Source of the DNA: Oceanithermus profundus DSM 14977
Lineage (GTDB): Bacteria > Deinococcota > Deinococci > Deinococcales > Marinithermaceae
Direction of reading: 5' to 3'
Assembly: GCF_000183745.1 (NCBI RefSeq)
Contig: NC_014761.1
Location: forward strand, 434,001-498,000
Length of the DNA stretch: 64,000 bases
Shown here piece after piece: positions 44,185 through 52,616 of this stretch (the first letter of the stretch is position 1; the number at the start of each line of letters is the position of its first letter). Both the position numbers and the translations under genes were made by a program. The notes under the pieces were generated by a model. The model was given only the letters and a program-made list of their open reading frames with translations. It searched no databases and was not told the DNA's origin.

Positions 44185-45783
44185 ATGATCCGACTTAAGC
44201 TCTTCGGCATGACCTGCGCGGGTTGCGCCGAGGCCGTGGGCCGGGCGCTCGAGGCCGTGCCCGGGGTGCGCAAGGTGGCCGTCGACTACGAGGCGGCGCG
44301 GGCCGAGGTCTGGGGCGACGCCGACCCCGGGGACCTGATCGCCGCAGTGCGGGCGGCCGGCTACGAGGCCCGGTTGGAAGAAGCGGGCGGACCGGCGGCG
44401 GCCGTGAAAAACGAGTCCACGAGCCCCGACCTGGTGGTGATCGGCAGCGGTTCGGCGGGGGTGGCGGCGGCGCTGGAGGCCGCGGGTCGGGGCGCGCGGG
44501 TGTGGGTCGTCGAGTCCGGCACCCTGGGCGGGACCTGCGTCAACGTGGGCTGCGTACCCTCCAAGACGCTGCTCAGGGCCGGCGAGGCCGCCGAGCGGGC
44601 CCGCAACGCAGGCTTTCCCGGCGTCGAAGCCCGGGGGGCGGAGGTGGACTTCGCGGGGGTGGCCCGCGCGCGCGACGCGCTGGTAAGCGATCTGCGCAAG
44701 CGCAAGTACCGCGAGGTGCTCGAGGCCGCGGGGGTGGTCCTCAAGCAGGGGCACGCCCGCTTCACCGCGCCCGACCGCCTGGAGGTGGACGGCGAACCGG
44801 TCGCCGCCCACGCCTACCTGGTGGCCACCGGTGCGGAGCCGGTTCTGCCCACCGTTCCCGGGCTGGAGGGGGGCCGGATCTGGACCTACCTGGACGCCAC
44901 CACCGCCCGCGAACGCCCCGAAAGTCTGGTCGTCGTCGGCGCCGGTGCGGTTGGGCTGGAGCTGGCCCAGGCCTACCGGCGGCTGGGGAGCCGGATCGTC
45001 GTCCTTGAAGCCCAAGACCGCATCCTGCCGGGCGAGGACGAGGAACTGACCACCCTGCTGCGGGGCTACCTGGAAAAGGAAGGCCTGCAGGTCGTTACCG
45101 GAGTCCGGGTGGAGCGGATCGAGGGGGGAGAGGTGCGCACGACCGGGGGAGTCTACGAGGGCGAGCGGGTGCTCGTGGCCACCGGCCGCCGCGCGCGCAC
45201 CCGGGGGCTGGGGCTCGAGGCCGCCGGCGTCGAGCTCGACGCCGGCGGCTTTGTCCGCGTGGACACGGCCCTCCGCACCTCCAATCCGCACGTCTTTGCC
45301 GCGGGTGACGTGGCGGGCTTGCCCCAGTTCGTCTACGTCGCGGCCCAGTCGGGGAGGGTGGCGGCGCAGAACGCCCTGGGGGCGGGCGCCACCCTCGACC
45401 TCGCCGCCGTTCCCCGCGTCACCTTCACCGACCCGGCGCTCGCCGCCGTGGGCCTGAGCGAGGCCGAAGCGCGGGCGCGGTACGGCGAGGGTGTTCGCAC
45501 CGCGACCCTCGACCTGGCCGACCTGCCCCGGGCGCTGGCCGCCTTCGACACCCGCGGTCGCTTCAAGATCGTCGTGGACGCAGAGGGCCGGGTGCTGGGG
45601 CTGCAGCTGCTGGCGCCGGAAGCGGGCGACATGATTGCCGAGGGGGCGCTGGCCGTGCGCCTGGGGCTCGGCTACCGCGAGCTGATCGAGACCTACCACC
45701 CCTACCTGACCCTTGCCGAGGGGGTTCGGTTGGTCGCCCAAGCCCTGGACACCGACGTCAAACGGCTTTCTTGCTGCGCCTAG
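44185..45783 (+). CDS. merA: Mercuric reductase with N-terminal metal-binding domain
   Basis: The 532-residue flavoenzyme reduces Hg(II) to volatile Hg(0) with NADPH. An N-terminal HMA domain (about residues 1-68) has GMTCAGC. The core has the FAD motif 'VIGSGSAGVAAALEA', the redox pair GGTCVNVGCVPSK, the NADPH motif 'VVGAGAVGLELAQAY' and, at the C-terminus, YHPYLTLAEG and the vicinal pair LSCCA that passes mercury to the active site. That pair separates it from dihydrolipoamide dehydrogenase. GGGAGGTG precedes the ATG. No mercury transporter or lyase gene is beside it. Confidence 0.95.
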   Translation: MIRLKLFGMTCAGCAEAVGRALEAVPGVRKVAVDYEAARAEVWGDADPGDLIAAVRAAGYEARLEEAGGPAAAVKNESTSPDLVVIGSGSAGVAAALEAAGRGARVWVVESGTLGGTCVNVGCVPSKTLLRAGEAAERARNAGFPGVEARGAEVDFAGVARARDALVSDLRKRKYREVLEAAGVVLKQGHARFTAPDRLEVDGEPVAAHAYLVATGAEPVLPTVPGLEGGRIWTYLDATTARERPESLVVVGAGAVGLELAQAYRRLGSRIVVLEAQDRILPGEDEELTTLLRGYLEKEGLQVVTGVRVERIEGGEVRTTGGVYEGERVLVATGRRARTRGLGLEAAGVELDAGGFVRVDTALRTSNPHVFAAGDVAGLPQFVYVAAQSGRVAAQNALGAGATLDLAAVPRVTFTDPALAAVGLSEAEARARYGEGVRTATLDLADLPRALAAFDTRGRFKIVVDAEGRVLGLQLLAPEAGDMIAEGALAVRLGLGYRELIETYHPYLTLAEGVRLVAQALDTDVKRLSCCA

Positions 45784-45841
45784 CGTTTGCATGCGCCGGA
45801 CTACGGCGACTCAGTGCGGCTCGGCTCGATTGCTGGAAGGT

Positions 45842-46051
45842 TCAGTAGCCGGGCGGGAGCCGGCGGTTGCGGTACTTAAGGCGCAGCCAGGTGTAGTAGA
45901 CCCAGCCCGCCAGCGCCAGGATGGCGATGTAGACGAAGGCGGTGACCAGCACCCAAACGGTGAGCACGAGGCCCAGCAACGCGGCCACGATGAAGACCGC
46001 CCAGGCCAGGGGTCCGCGCAGATTGAAGCGTCGGGCGAAACGTCCGTTCAC
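45842..46051 (-). CDS. Small membrane protein of unknown function
   Basis: The 69-residue protein has two closely spaced hydrophobic helices (about residues 13-35 and 37-53), a basic N-terminus (NGRFARRFNLRG) and a basic tail (RLKYRNRRLPPGY), so both ends probably lie in the cytoplasm. No family is recognised. GTG 46051 is chosen because GATAAT lies six bases upstream, giving a leaderless mRNA; the longer frame would overlap the divergent gene. It is convergent with merA. Confidence 0.65.
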   Translation of the reverse strand: MNGRFARRFNLRGPLAWAVFIVAALLGLVLTVWVLVTAFVYIAILALAGWVYYTWLRLKYRNRRLPPGY

Positions 46052-46091
46052 GTCCCCATTATCCCTGCCGCGGTGTGGAAGTCGTGAAAGG

Positions 46092-46097
46092 TAAACT
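46092..46097 (+). promoter_or_regulatory. Leaderless -10 box TAAACT
   Basis: TAAACT is followed by six bases and the ATG at 46104. Confidence 0.6.
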
Positions 46098-46103
46098 GAG
46101 TGC

Positions 46104-48758
46104 ATGAAAAGGCTGGTGCTGCTGGGCTGGATGCTGGCCGTCGCGCTGGGGGCCGGGTGGGGGCAGGTGACGAGTGAGCGGGTCCGGGTGCTCTACCCCC
46201 GACCGGAGCTGGCCGCCTACGCCGAACGGGTGGCGCGCGAGGCGGAGGCGGCGTTGGACCTGCTGGAACCGCTGTTCGGGGCGCGCGAGGGGCCGGTGGT
46301 GCTGCGCATCAACGATACCGTCGACGTCTTCAACGCCTACGCCACCACGGTGCCGCGGCGCACGGTGGAGCTCCTCGCCCCGGTGCCCGCGGGCGCGGTC
46401 GTCGACCTGCGCAGCCCCAGCGTCAGCTACCTGCTGCTGGTGCACGAGCTGACCCACACCCGCCAGCTTAGCTTTCGCGAACGGCCGGGCGGCCAGCCGC
46501 CGCTGCGGCTGGGGTTGGCGACCGAGCTCTCGGCGCCGATGCCGCCGGCGTGGTTCGTGGAGGGGCTGGCCACCTTCATGGAGTCGCGCTTTACCCCCGG
46601 CGGACGGCTCGACTGGGCCTTCACCCAGGGGTTGATCAACGCGTTGCTCGAGGAGGACCGCTTCCCCGACCTGGCCGACATGAGCCTATACACCTACGAC
46701 GCCTGGCCCCGGGGGCTGACCCGGTACCTGCTCGGGGTGCGTTTCGTGCAGGACCTGATCGAGCGTCGCGGTTGGGATGCGGTGCTGAACGCTTTGCGTG
46801 AATACAACACCGGCCTCGTGGCCCCGCCTTCGTTTGCCGAAGCCTGGAGGCGGGCGAACGGCCGCGCACTCGCGGACGAGTGGCATGACTGGGTGGAACG
46901 CGAGCGCCGGCGGACCGCGGCCTACGCCGAGGCGGCGCTGCCGCGCGGCGAGACCGTCGTAAGCGGCAGGGACCCGGTGCTGAGCCCCGACGGCCGCCGG
47001 CTCGCGTTCGTTCGGCGCAGCGGCGTGTGGGTGGCCGCGCGCGACGGCTCCGGGGCGCGGCGGCTGGCCCCGGTCCACCCGCAGCGGCTCTGGTGGGGCG
47101 ACGAAAGCATCCTGATCTACAGCCGCTACTTCCGCGAGGGCGACGGCGTGGCCAGCGACGTGTTCGCTCTCGACGTCGCCACCGGCCGAGAGACCCGCCT
47201 TACCCGGGGGCGCCACGCCCGACTGGCGGCCCCCGGCCCCGAAGGTTGCGTCTACTTCGTGCGCGACCGGGCGGGCGAAGCCGCCGCGCTTGGGCGCTGG
47301 TGCGCGGGACGGGTGGAGGAGGTGTGGCGGGCGCCGGGCGGCGAGCACCTGGTCGGCCTGGCGTTGAGCCCCGGCGGGCGGGTGGCCCTGGCCGTGGCCC
47401 ACGGCGGGGTGGTGGACGTGGCCCTGCTCGAGGGCGGCCGGCTGCGCTACCTGGCGGCCGGCCCGCTGGACGTCGTGCCGCCCGCACGCGCGCCCGATCC
47501 CTGCGCGGGCGGGGGCGCGGAGCTGGGAACGGGTTACCGGCGGGACCGCTACCAGCACCTCCAACCCACGTGGGACGGCGACGGCGCCCTGCTCTTCCTC
47601 GGCGACGAGGGCGGGGTCTTCGACCTGTACCGGATGGAGATGCCGGAAGGACGGGTGACCCGGCTCAGCGCCACCCTGGGCGGAATCGTGGGGGCCGCCG
47701 CGCATCAGGGCGCCTACGTGGTGGCCGAGTTGCGCGGTCAGGGCTACGGCATCTACCCGCTGGCGCCGCTGGGCGAGCCCGTGCGCGCCGCGGCTCCGAA
47801 CGCGGCGCCGGGCGGCGAGGCGTGCTCGGAAACGATGCCCGCGAACTGGCGGGCGCCCGAACGCCCCCTGGAACGCGCCTCCTACCGGCCCTGGTCCAGC
47901 TTGAAACCCTACGGCTGGCTGCCCACGAACTTCAGCGTCGCCGCGAACCCGCCCTACCTGGGTCTGGAGCTCAGCGTCTACGGCCTCGACGACTCGCGGG
48001 TCTACAGCTACCGGGCGGCGCTCGGGTACGACCCGACGCTCGCAGGAACCTCCTACGGGGCCTACGCCTACGTGGAGGCCGGCGCCGGAGCGGGCGTCGA
48101 CCTGGTCGGGCGCACCGCGCCCCTGGGGTTCACGCTCCGCGGCGGGGCCTGGCCCTCCCGGGGCGAGGTCGTCTTCGGGGTGGTGCCGGGGCTCGCGAGC
48201 ACCGGCTTTTGGGACCGCTGGAACTGGCGGGCCCGCTTCGAGGCCGGGCCCGTCTGGAGCGCGGCGGCGGGCTGGCGGCTGAGCTACGGCGGGTTCGTGC
48301 GCGCGGGACGCGAAGGGCGCGACGCCTGGGGTTACCTCACCGGCGGCGGTTACGGCGGCGTCTATGGGGGGCCGGGTTCCGTCTGGGGCCTTGCCGGTGC
48401 GGCCTGGAAGTGGGGCGGGCGGGACCTGGCGCTCGAGGCCCGTTTTGCGGGCGGAACGGGCACGCCGGTGCCCGTGGGGGCGGGTGCGGTGGGCGACGCC
48501 GCGGCGCTGGAGGCGCGGCTGCGCTACTGGACCCTCCCGCGCTGGCGCACCCCCGACGGCTGGCTGGCGCTCGAGCGCGTCACCCTCGCCCCCGGGGTGC
48601 ACGGACGTTACGACCCGGCCGCGGGCGCGCTGGGTTACGGCGCCGATCTGGGAATCTACGCGGATACGGTGCTCTTTTACATGGTTCCGCTGCCGCTGGG
48701 CGTGCGCGCGGGCTGGGACGGCGGCTGGTGGTGGCGGTTGGAGCTGGGGCCGTGGTGA
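46104..48758 (+). CDS. Exported gluzincin peptidase, beta-propeller and barrel protein
   Basis: The 884-residue protein has a signal peptide (about 20 residues). The first third is a zinc peptidase-like domain with HELTH in 'LLLVHELTHTRQLSF' and a downstream glutamate in 'PAWFVEGLATFMESRF', the HExxH...E pattern of gluzincins. A TolB-like propeller follows (about 285-600, 'DPVLSPDGRRLAFVRRSGVW' and similar blades). The last 270 residues are rich in alternating aromatic and glycine strands ('YGAYAYVEAGAGAGVDLVG') ending in W, which looks like an outer-membrane barrel. It may be a surface protease. A heptamer repeat array starts at its stop codon. Confidence 0.75.
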   Translation: MKRLVLLGWMLAVALGAGWGQVTSERVRVLYPRPELAAYAERVAREAEAALDLLEPLFGAREGPVVLRINDTVDVFNAYATTVPRRTVELLAPVPAGAVVDLRSPSVSYLLLVHELTHTRQLSFRERPGGQPPLRLGLATELSAPMPPAWFVEGLATFMESRFTPGGRLDWAFTQGLINALLEEDRFPDLADMSLYTYDAWPRGLTRYLLGVRFVQDLIERRGWDAVLNALREYNTGLVAPPSFAEAWRRANGRALADEWHDWVERERRRTAAYAEAALPRGETVVSGRDPVLSPDGRRLAFVRRSGVWVAARDGSGARRLAPVHPQRLWWGDESILIYSRYFREGDGVASDVFALDVATGRETRLTRGRHARLAAPGPEGCVYFVRDRAGEAAALGRWCAGRVEEVWRAPGGEHLVGLALSPGGRVALAVAHGGVVDVALLEGGRLRYLAAGPLDVVPPARAPDPCAGGGAELGTGYRRDRYQHLQPTWDGDGALLFLGDEGGVFDLYRMEMPEGRVTRLSATLGGIVGAAAHQGAYVVAELRGQGYGIYPLAPLGEPVRAAAPNAAPGGEACSETMPANWRAPERPLERASYRPWSSLKPYGWLPTNFSVAANPPYLGLELSVYGLDDSRVYSYRAALGYDPTLAGTSYGAYAYVEAGAGAGVDLVGRTAPLGFTLRGGAWPSRGEVVFGVVPGLASTGFWDRWNWRARFEAGPVWSAAAGWRLSYGGFVRAGREGRDAWGYLTGGGYGGVYGGPGSVWGLAGAAWKWGGRDLALEARFAGGTGTPVPVGAGAVGDAAALEARLRYWTLPRWRTPDGWLALERVTLAPGVHGRYDPAAGALGYGADLGIYADTVLFYMVPLPLGVRAGWDGGWWWRLELGPW

Positions 48759-48762
48759 GGGC

Positions 48763-48838
48763 GGTGCGTGGTACGTGGTACGTGGTACGTGGTGCGTGGT
48801 AGCGGGGCTGGCCTGTGGCCCGTAGCTTGTAGCCTGTG
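48763..48838. repeat. Two adjacent heptamer-repeat arrays
   Basis: From 48763 there are five near-identical 7-base units (GGTGCGT, three GGTACGT, GGTGCGT), then from 48811 four units of a second family (gcctgtg, gcccgta, gcttgta, gcctgtg). The first family is the one found between nrdJ's neighbour and guaB. The array starts four bases after the stop of the peptidase gene. Confidence 0.8.
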
Positions 48839-48878
48839 GTGGGCCAGCCAGCGGCAACCGAATCTCGGCTTCTCTCCT

Positions 48879-49135
48879 GGCATGGTCCTGAATCAAGTTC
48901 AGGGCAGGCTCCCGGATCTCGGCGGCATAATGCCGCCTCGTCCGGGGATACGGGAAAGGCAGGAAGTAGGGGGTGGGGTGTGGGAGGTAGGTTTTTCAAG
49001 AACCCCGCCAACGAGCTCCGGGTCAGCACGTTAATGATGAAAAAGCGCTTTTCCCACATCCCACACCCAACACCCCACATCCCGGCGAAGCCCGCGAGCC
49101 GGGCCTGCCCCAGACCTGATCCGGGGCCCCATGCC
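48879..49135. repeat. Nested inverted-repeat element (element B)
   Basis: Outer arms of about 33 bases (48879-48911 and 49101-49135) are imperfect reverse complements, both starting GGCATGG when read inward. Inner heptamer arms lie at 48961-48991 (aggaagt, agggggt, ggggtgt, gggaggt) and 49053-49083 (cccacat, cccacac, ccaacac, cccacat). A GGCGGCAT-type palindrome lies near 48920. The centre resembles the centre of element A in reverse orientation. No coding capacity is seen, so a MITE- or REP-like element is likely. Confidence 0.65.
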
Positions 49136-49140
49136 GCGCC

Positions 49141-49399
49141 ATTGCCCCACGGTTTGGTCGCCGCAAAACTAACCTCCCTCCCCTGGGGGAGGGCCGGGGT
49201 GGGCGTTGTTGGCGCTGGCAAAGCCAAACGCCCTTCTTTCGAATCGTGGCCAACCTACATCCCGCGCTTGGCGAACGGTTCCGCCAGCCGCTTCACGACT
49301 ACTTTCCTTTTTGGCCCCGGTCTGGTAGCCGTGGTCCGTCGCGCCGTAAAGGCAGCCTCACCGCACGGCTGGGTGGCAACGTCGTGAGTCCGGTCACGG
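49141..49399. other. Non-coding stretch with small hairpins
   Basis: A hairpin of the type CCCTCCCCTGGGGGAGGG occurs near 49177-49194, followed by GC-rich sequence typical of dispersed repeats. GGTAGCCGTG (49324-49333) is the reverse complement of 49395-49404, which overlaps the end of the FAD-oxidase gene. I see no gene here. Confidence 0.5.
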
Positions 49400-50767
49400 C
49401 TACCCGGCCTCGGTGTCGGGCAGCACCTTGCCCGGGTTGAGCACCCCTTCGGGGTCGAGGGCGGCCTTGATGCGGCGCATCCACGCCAGCGCCGGGCCGT
49501 GTTCGCGCGCCATGTACTTGCGCTTGCGCAGGCCCACGCCGTGCTCGCCGGTGGCCGTGCCCCCCAGCTCAAGCGCCCGCTCCACCAGCCGGGCGCTAAA
49601 GGCCTCGGCCCGGGCGTACTCGTCCCCGGGGCGGGCGGCCACGATGGTGTGAAAGTTGCCGTCGCCCACGTGGCCCAGGATGTTGCCCTCGAGCCCCAGC
49701 TCGTCCATCAGCTCTTGGGCGTAGCGCACCATACCCGGCATCTCGGAGAGCGGCACCGCGGTGTCGGTGATCATGTAGTGCCGCCCGGGGAAGGTGTGGA
49801 CCAGCGCCCAGTAGGCCTGGTGGCGCGCCTCCCACTGGGCGGTGCGTTCCTCGGCGGTGCGGGCGGCGTCGAAGCCGGTGGCCCCGGCTTCGCGCAAGAG
49901 CTCCTCGGCGAAGGCGCTCTCGGCCTGGACGGCCTCGGGGGTCGAGGAGTGGAACTCCACCAGCAGCATCGGCCGCTCGGGGTAGTTGCGGCCCAGGTGG
50001 CGGTTCACCGCGGCGATGGCGCGTTCGTCCACCAGCTCCAGCCGCGCCACCGGCAGCCCCGCGCCCATGAGCGCGAAGGCCCCCTCGGCCGCGGCCCCCA
50101 CGTCCTCGAAGTAGACGCGCACGGTGTGCACCTCGGCGGGCAGGGGGGAGAGCCGGAGCCACAGCTTGGTGATGACCGCCAGCGTGCCCTCGCTGCCGAT
50201 GAGCAGGTCCTTGAGGTCGTAGCCGCTCGAGCTCTTCTGCACCGGCCGGCCGAAGCGCACCACCTCACCGTCCGCCATCACCGCCTCCAGCGCCAGCACG
50301 TTCCGGCGCATCCCGCCGTAGCGCACCGTGGTGGTGCCCGAGGCGTTGGTGGCCGCCATTCCGCCCAGCGAGGCGTCGGCCCCCGGGTCCACCGGAAAGA
50401 AGAGCCCCTCGTGGCGGAGCCGCTCGTTCAGCTGCTTGCGCGTGACCCCGGCCTCGACCACGGCCAGGAAGTCGCCCGGGCGCACCTCCAGGATCCGGTT
50501 CATGCGGCCGAGGTCGAGGCTGATCGTGGGTTTCACCGGAACGAGCGCCCCCTCGATGCTCGTGCCCGCGCCGAAGGGGATGACCGCGTAGCCGTGCTCG
50601 CGGGCGAGGCGCAGGGTCCGGCTCACGTCTTCGGGGCTCTCGGCGAAGACCACCGCCTCGGGCAGGGCGGTTTCGGGGTAGCCCTCGTCGCGGCCGTGGG
50701 CCTCGAGGTCGGAGGGGCGGGTGCTGACCTTGTCTGCCGTCAGGGTTTGGATGAGGCGGTTCACCAT
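49400..50767 (-). CDS. FAD-linked oxidase (GlcD / D-lactate dehydrogenase type)
   Basis: The 455-residue enzyme has the FAD-binding type 4 fold: 'YAVIPFGAGTSIEGALVPVK', 'FFPVDPGADASLGGMAATNA' and 'KDLLIGSEGTLAVITKLWLR', and the C-terminal oxidase motifs 'GNILGHVGDGNFHTIVAARP' and 'TATGEHGVGLRKRKY'. Members oxidise D-lactate, glycolate or D-2-hydroxyglutarate. With no glcE or glcF beside it, a single-chain D-lactate dehydrogenase is the better guess. The start is fixed by TATGCT nine bases upstream. It is divergent from the DUF72 gene with only 32 bases between starts. Confidence 0.88.
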   Translation of the reverse strand: MVNRLIQTLTADKVSTRPSDLEAHGRDEGYPETALPEAVVFAESPEDVSRTLRLAREHGYAVIPFGAGTSIEGALVPVKPTISLDLGRMNRILEVRPGDFLAVVEAGVTRKQLNERLRHEGLFFPVDPGADASLGGMAATNASGTTTVRYGGMRRNVLALEAVMADGEVVRFGRPVQKSSSGYDLKDLLIGSEGTLAVITKLWLRLSPLPAEVHTVRVYFEDVGAAAEGAFALMGAGLPVARLELVDERAIAAVNRHLGRNYPERPMLLVEFHSSTPEAVQAESAFAEELLREAGATGFDAARTAEERTAQWEARHQAYWALVHTFPGRHYMITDTAVPLSEMPGMVRYAQELMDELGLEGNILGHVGDGNFHTIVAARPGDEYARAEAFSARLVERALELGGTATGEHGVGLRKRKYMAREHGPALAWMRRIKAALDPEGVLNPGKVLPDTEAG

Positions 50768-50776
50768 TTGTCCCCC

Positions 50777-50782
50777 AGCATA
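50777..50782 (-). promoter_or_regulatory. -10 box TATGCT of the FAD-oxidase gene
   Basis: On the minus strand TATGCT precedes ATG 50767 by nine bases. Confidence 0.5.
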
Positions 50783-50787
50783 CGCCC

Positions 50788-50793
50788 TAAACT
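50788..50793 (+). promoter_or_regulatory. Leaderless -10 box TAAACT of the DUF72 gene
   Basis: TAAACT is followed by six bases and ATG 50800. It lies five bases from the divergent TATGCT box. Confidence 0.6.
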
Positions 50794-50799
50794 AAAGGT

Positions 50800-51522
50800 A
50801 TGGAAAAACGGGTCTGGGTGGGCTGTTCCGGGTACTTCTACTGGGGCTGGCGCGGCCGCTTCTACCCCGAGGACGCCCCGCCCAGCCGCTGGTTCGAGTT
50901 CTACGCCCAGCGTTTCGACACCGTGGAGATGAACAGCACCTTCTACCGCTTCCCCACCGAGGCCACGGTGAAGCGCTGGCTGAAGAAAGCGCCCGAGCGG
51001 TTCCGCTTTACCGTCAAGGCGCCGCGCCGCATCACCCACATCGAGCGCATGGGCGAGCCCGCCAGCGTGACCAAGCTCTACGCGGTGCTGCGCACGCTGG
51101 GGGACCGCCTGGGGGCGGTGCTCTTCCAGCTGCCGCCCAGCCTGCACTACAGCCCCGAGAACCTGGAGCGCGTGCTCGCGCCGCTCGACGCGGGCTTCGA
51201 CAACGCGCTCGAGTTCCGCCACCCCAGCTGGTGGCGCGAGGAGGTCTACCGCGCGCTGGACGCCGCGGGCGCGGTCTTCGTGAGCGTAAGCGCCCCCGAC
51301 CTGCCCGACGACTACGTGGAGACGGCGGGCCGCGCCTACCTGCGGTTCCACGGGCGCACCGCCTGGTACCGGTACCGCTACACGGACGAAGAGCTGGCCG
51401 TGTGGACGCGGCGGGTGCGCGCGGGTGCGGCGGGGGTCGTCTACGCCTACTTCAACAACGACCCCGAAGCCGCCGCGCCGGACAACGCCCTCGCCTTCCG
51501 GGAAATGCTGGAGGGCGCATGA
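50800..51522 (+). CDS. DUF72 (YecE-like) protein
   Basis: The 240-residue protein matches DUF72, a TIM-barrel family: 'VWVGCSGYFYWGWRGRFYPE' at the start, 'FDTVEMNSTFYRFPTEATVK', 'FRFTVKAPRRITHIERM', 'GAVLFQLPPSLHY' and 'AYLRFHGRTAWYRYRY'. Relatives resemble endonuclease IV-type barrels, but no activity is established. It is cytoplasmic. The Nudix gene overlaps its stop by four bases, so the pair is cotranscribed from the leaderless promoter at 50788. Confidence 0.9.
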   Translation: MEKRVWVGCSGYFYWGWRGRFYPEDAPPSRWFEFYAQRFDTVEMNSTFYRFPTEATVKRWLKKAPERFRFTVKAPRRITHIERMGEPASVTKLYAVLRTLGDRLGAVLFQLPPSLHYSPENLERVLAPLDAGFDNALEFRHPSWWREEVYRALDAAGAVFVSVSAPDLPDDYVETAGRAYLRFHGRTAWYRYRYTDEELAVWTRRVRAGAAGVVYAYFNNDPEAAAPDNALAFREMLEGA

Positions 51523-51953
51523 GCCGGGTCGTCTTCGAGCACTCCGCCGGGGGCGTGCTGCTGGACGACGCCTGCCGGGTGCTGCTCATCCGCACCACCA
51601 ACCTGAAGGGCGAACCCGTCTGGACGCTGCCCAAGGGGCTCATCGAGCCCGGCGAGCGGCCCGAGGAGGCGGCGCTGCGCGAGGTGCGCGAGGAGACGGG
51701 CTACGCCGCCGAGATCGTGCGCAGGCTCGAGCCCAGCACCTACTGGTTCGTGCGCGAGGGAAGGAAGGTCAAGAAGCGGGTGGACTGGTTCCTCATGCGC
51801 CCGCGCGGCAAGGTGGGCGAGCACGACCGCGAGGTCAGCGGTACCGCCTGGGTGCCGCTGGACGAGGCGGCCGCGCGCCTCAGCTACAAGAGCGACCGGG
51901 CGCTGATCGAGCGGCTCGCCGTCGAGACCGGCTGCGGGCCTGCAGCGCCCTAG
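51519..51953 (+). CDS. Nudix hydrolase
   Basis: The 144-residue protein has a complete Nudix box, GLIEPGERPEEAALREVREE followed by TG and a hydrophobic residue, matching G-x5-E-x7-REUxEExGU. The N-terminal 'AGGVLLDDACRVLLIRTTN' and 'WTLPKGLIEPG' are typical of the small MutT-like or diadenosine polyphosphate type. It hydrolyses a nucleoside diphosphate linked to some group; the substrate is unknown. In Thermus, similar short enzymes act on Ap6A. Its ATG overlaps the DUF72 stop (ATGA). Confidence 0.9.
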   Translation: MSRVVFEHSAGGVLLDDACRVLLIRTTNLKGEPVWTLPKGLIEPGERPEEAALREVREETGYAAEIVRRLEPSTYWFVREGRKVKKRVDWFLMRPRGKVGEHDREVSGTAWVPLDEAAARLSYKSDRALIERLAVETGCGPAAP

Positions 51954-52124
51954 GGCGGCCTTGCCCCCGTTCGGAGCGCGGCCAAGCCGAAAACCGGACG
52001 TCGCAGGCGGGCGCCGGCGAGGCCCGCGGCCCTCCACCGCGACAAACGAACAGCGCCGCCCGCTTTACCGTTCCTTAACACGGCCGGAGTAGTTTGCCAC
52101 CACAAACCCGAAGGGAGGAGCGCG

Positions 52125-52571
52125 ATGAGCGAGAAAAAGACTTCTCGGCAGGGCGGGCAAGCGTTGGGGCGCCAGCTGGGCGTCTTCGTCGTGTTGGCGG
52201 TCTTGGGGGTGGCGCTGTACCTGTTCGCCCTGCCCTACCTCAGAACGGCCGCGCGTTCGGCCTCGGGTGCGACGTCCCAAGTCGTCTTGCGCATCAGCAT
52301 GTCGGGATGGCAGCCCACCGAGGTCCGGGTCAAGCGCGGAGAGCCCGTGACCGTCGAAATCGTCAACCTCGACAACCGGTTCCACACGGACGGCGGCGGC
52401 TGGCACAACTTCGTCGTCGAAGCGCTGGGAATCGAAAAGCGGGTGCCCCCCAAGGGGACGCTCACCTTTACCTTCGTTCCCGAACGAGCCGGCGAGTACC
52501 TGTTTTACTGCGACATCTGCTGCGGCGGCAAGGACAACCCCTTCATGCAGGGCAAGCTCGTGGTCCTGTGA
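52125..52571 (+). CDS. Membrane-anchored cupredoxin with unusual copper motif
   Basis: The 148-residue protein has one N-terminal helix (about residues 18-38) and a cupredoxin domain. Candidate ligands are His in 'GGGWHNFVVEALG', cysteines in YCDICCGGKDNPFM and the final Met. The C-x3-C spacing resembles CuA of oxidase subunit II, but the usual histidine after the second cysteine is replaced by K-D and there is a third, vicinal cysteine. It probably carries electrons or delivers copper outside the membrane. GGGAGGAG precedes the ATG. The CcdA-like gene follows by 45 bases. Confidence 0.8.
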   Translation: MSEKKTSRQGGQALGRQLGVFVVLAVLGVALYLFALPYLRTAARSASGATSQVVLRISMSGWQPTEVRVKRGEPVTVEIVNLDNRFHTDGGGWHNFVVEALGIEKRVPPKGTLTFTFVPERAGEYLFYCDICCGGKDNPFMQGKLVVL

Positions 52572-52616
52572 GGCCGGCGGCGTCGGGGGTCCTCGTGATG
52601 GACGGGGTGGAATCGG

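Noticed and set aside
44185-45783. Dihydrolipoamide dehydrogenase
   Set aside because: The N-terminal GMTCAGC domain, the C-terminal LSCCA pair and the MerR operator identify mercuric reductase.
48879-49135. Complete insertion sequence
   Set aside because: No transposase frame is present between the inverted arms.
48784-49387. Several open frames of 70-180 codons between the peptidase and FAD-oxidase genes
   Set aside because: They read through heptamer repeats and inverted arms and have no homology-like motifs.
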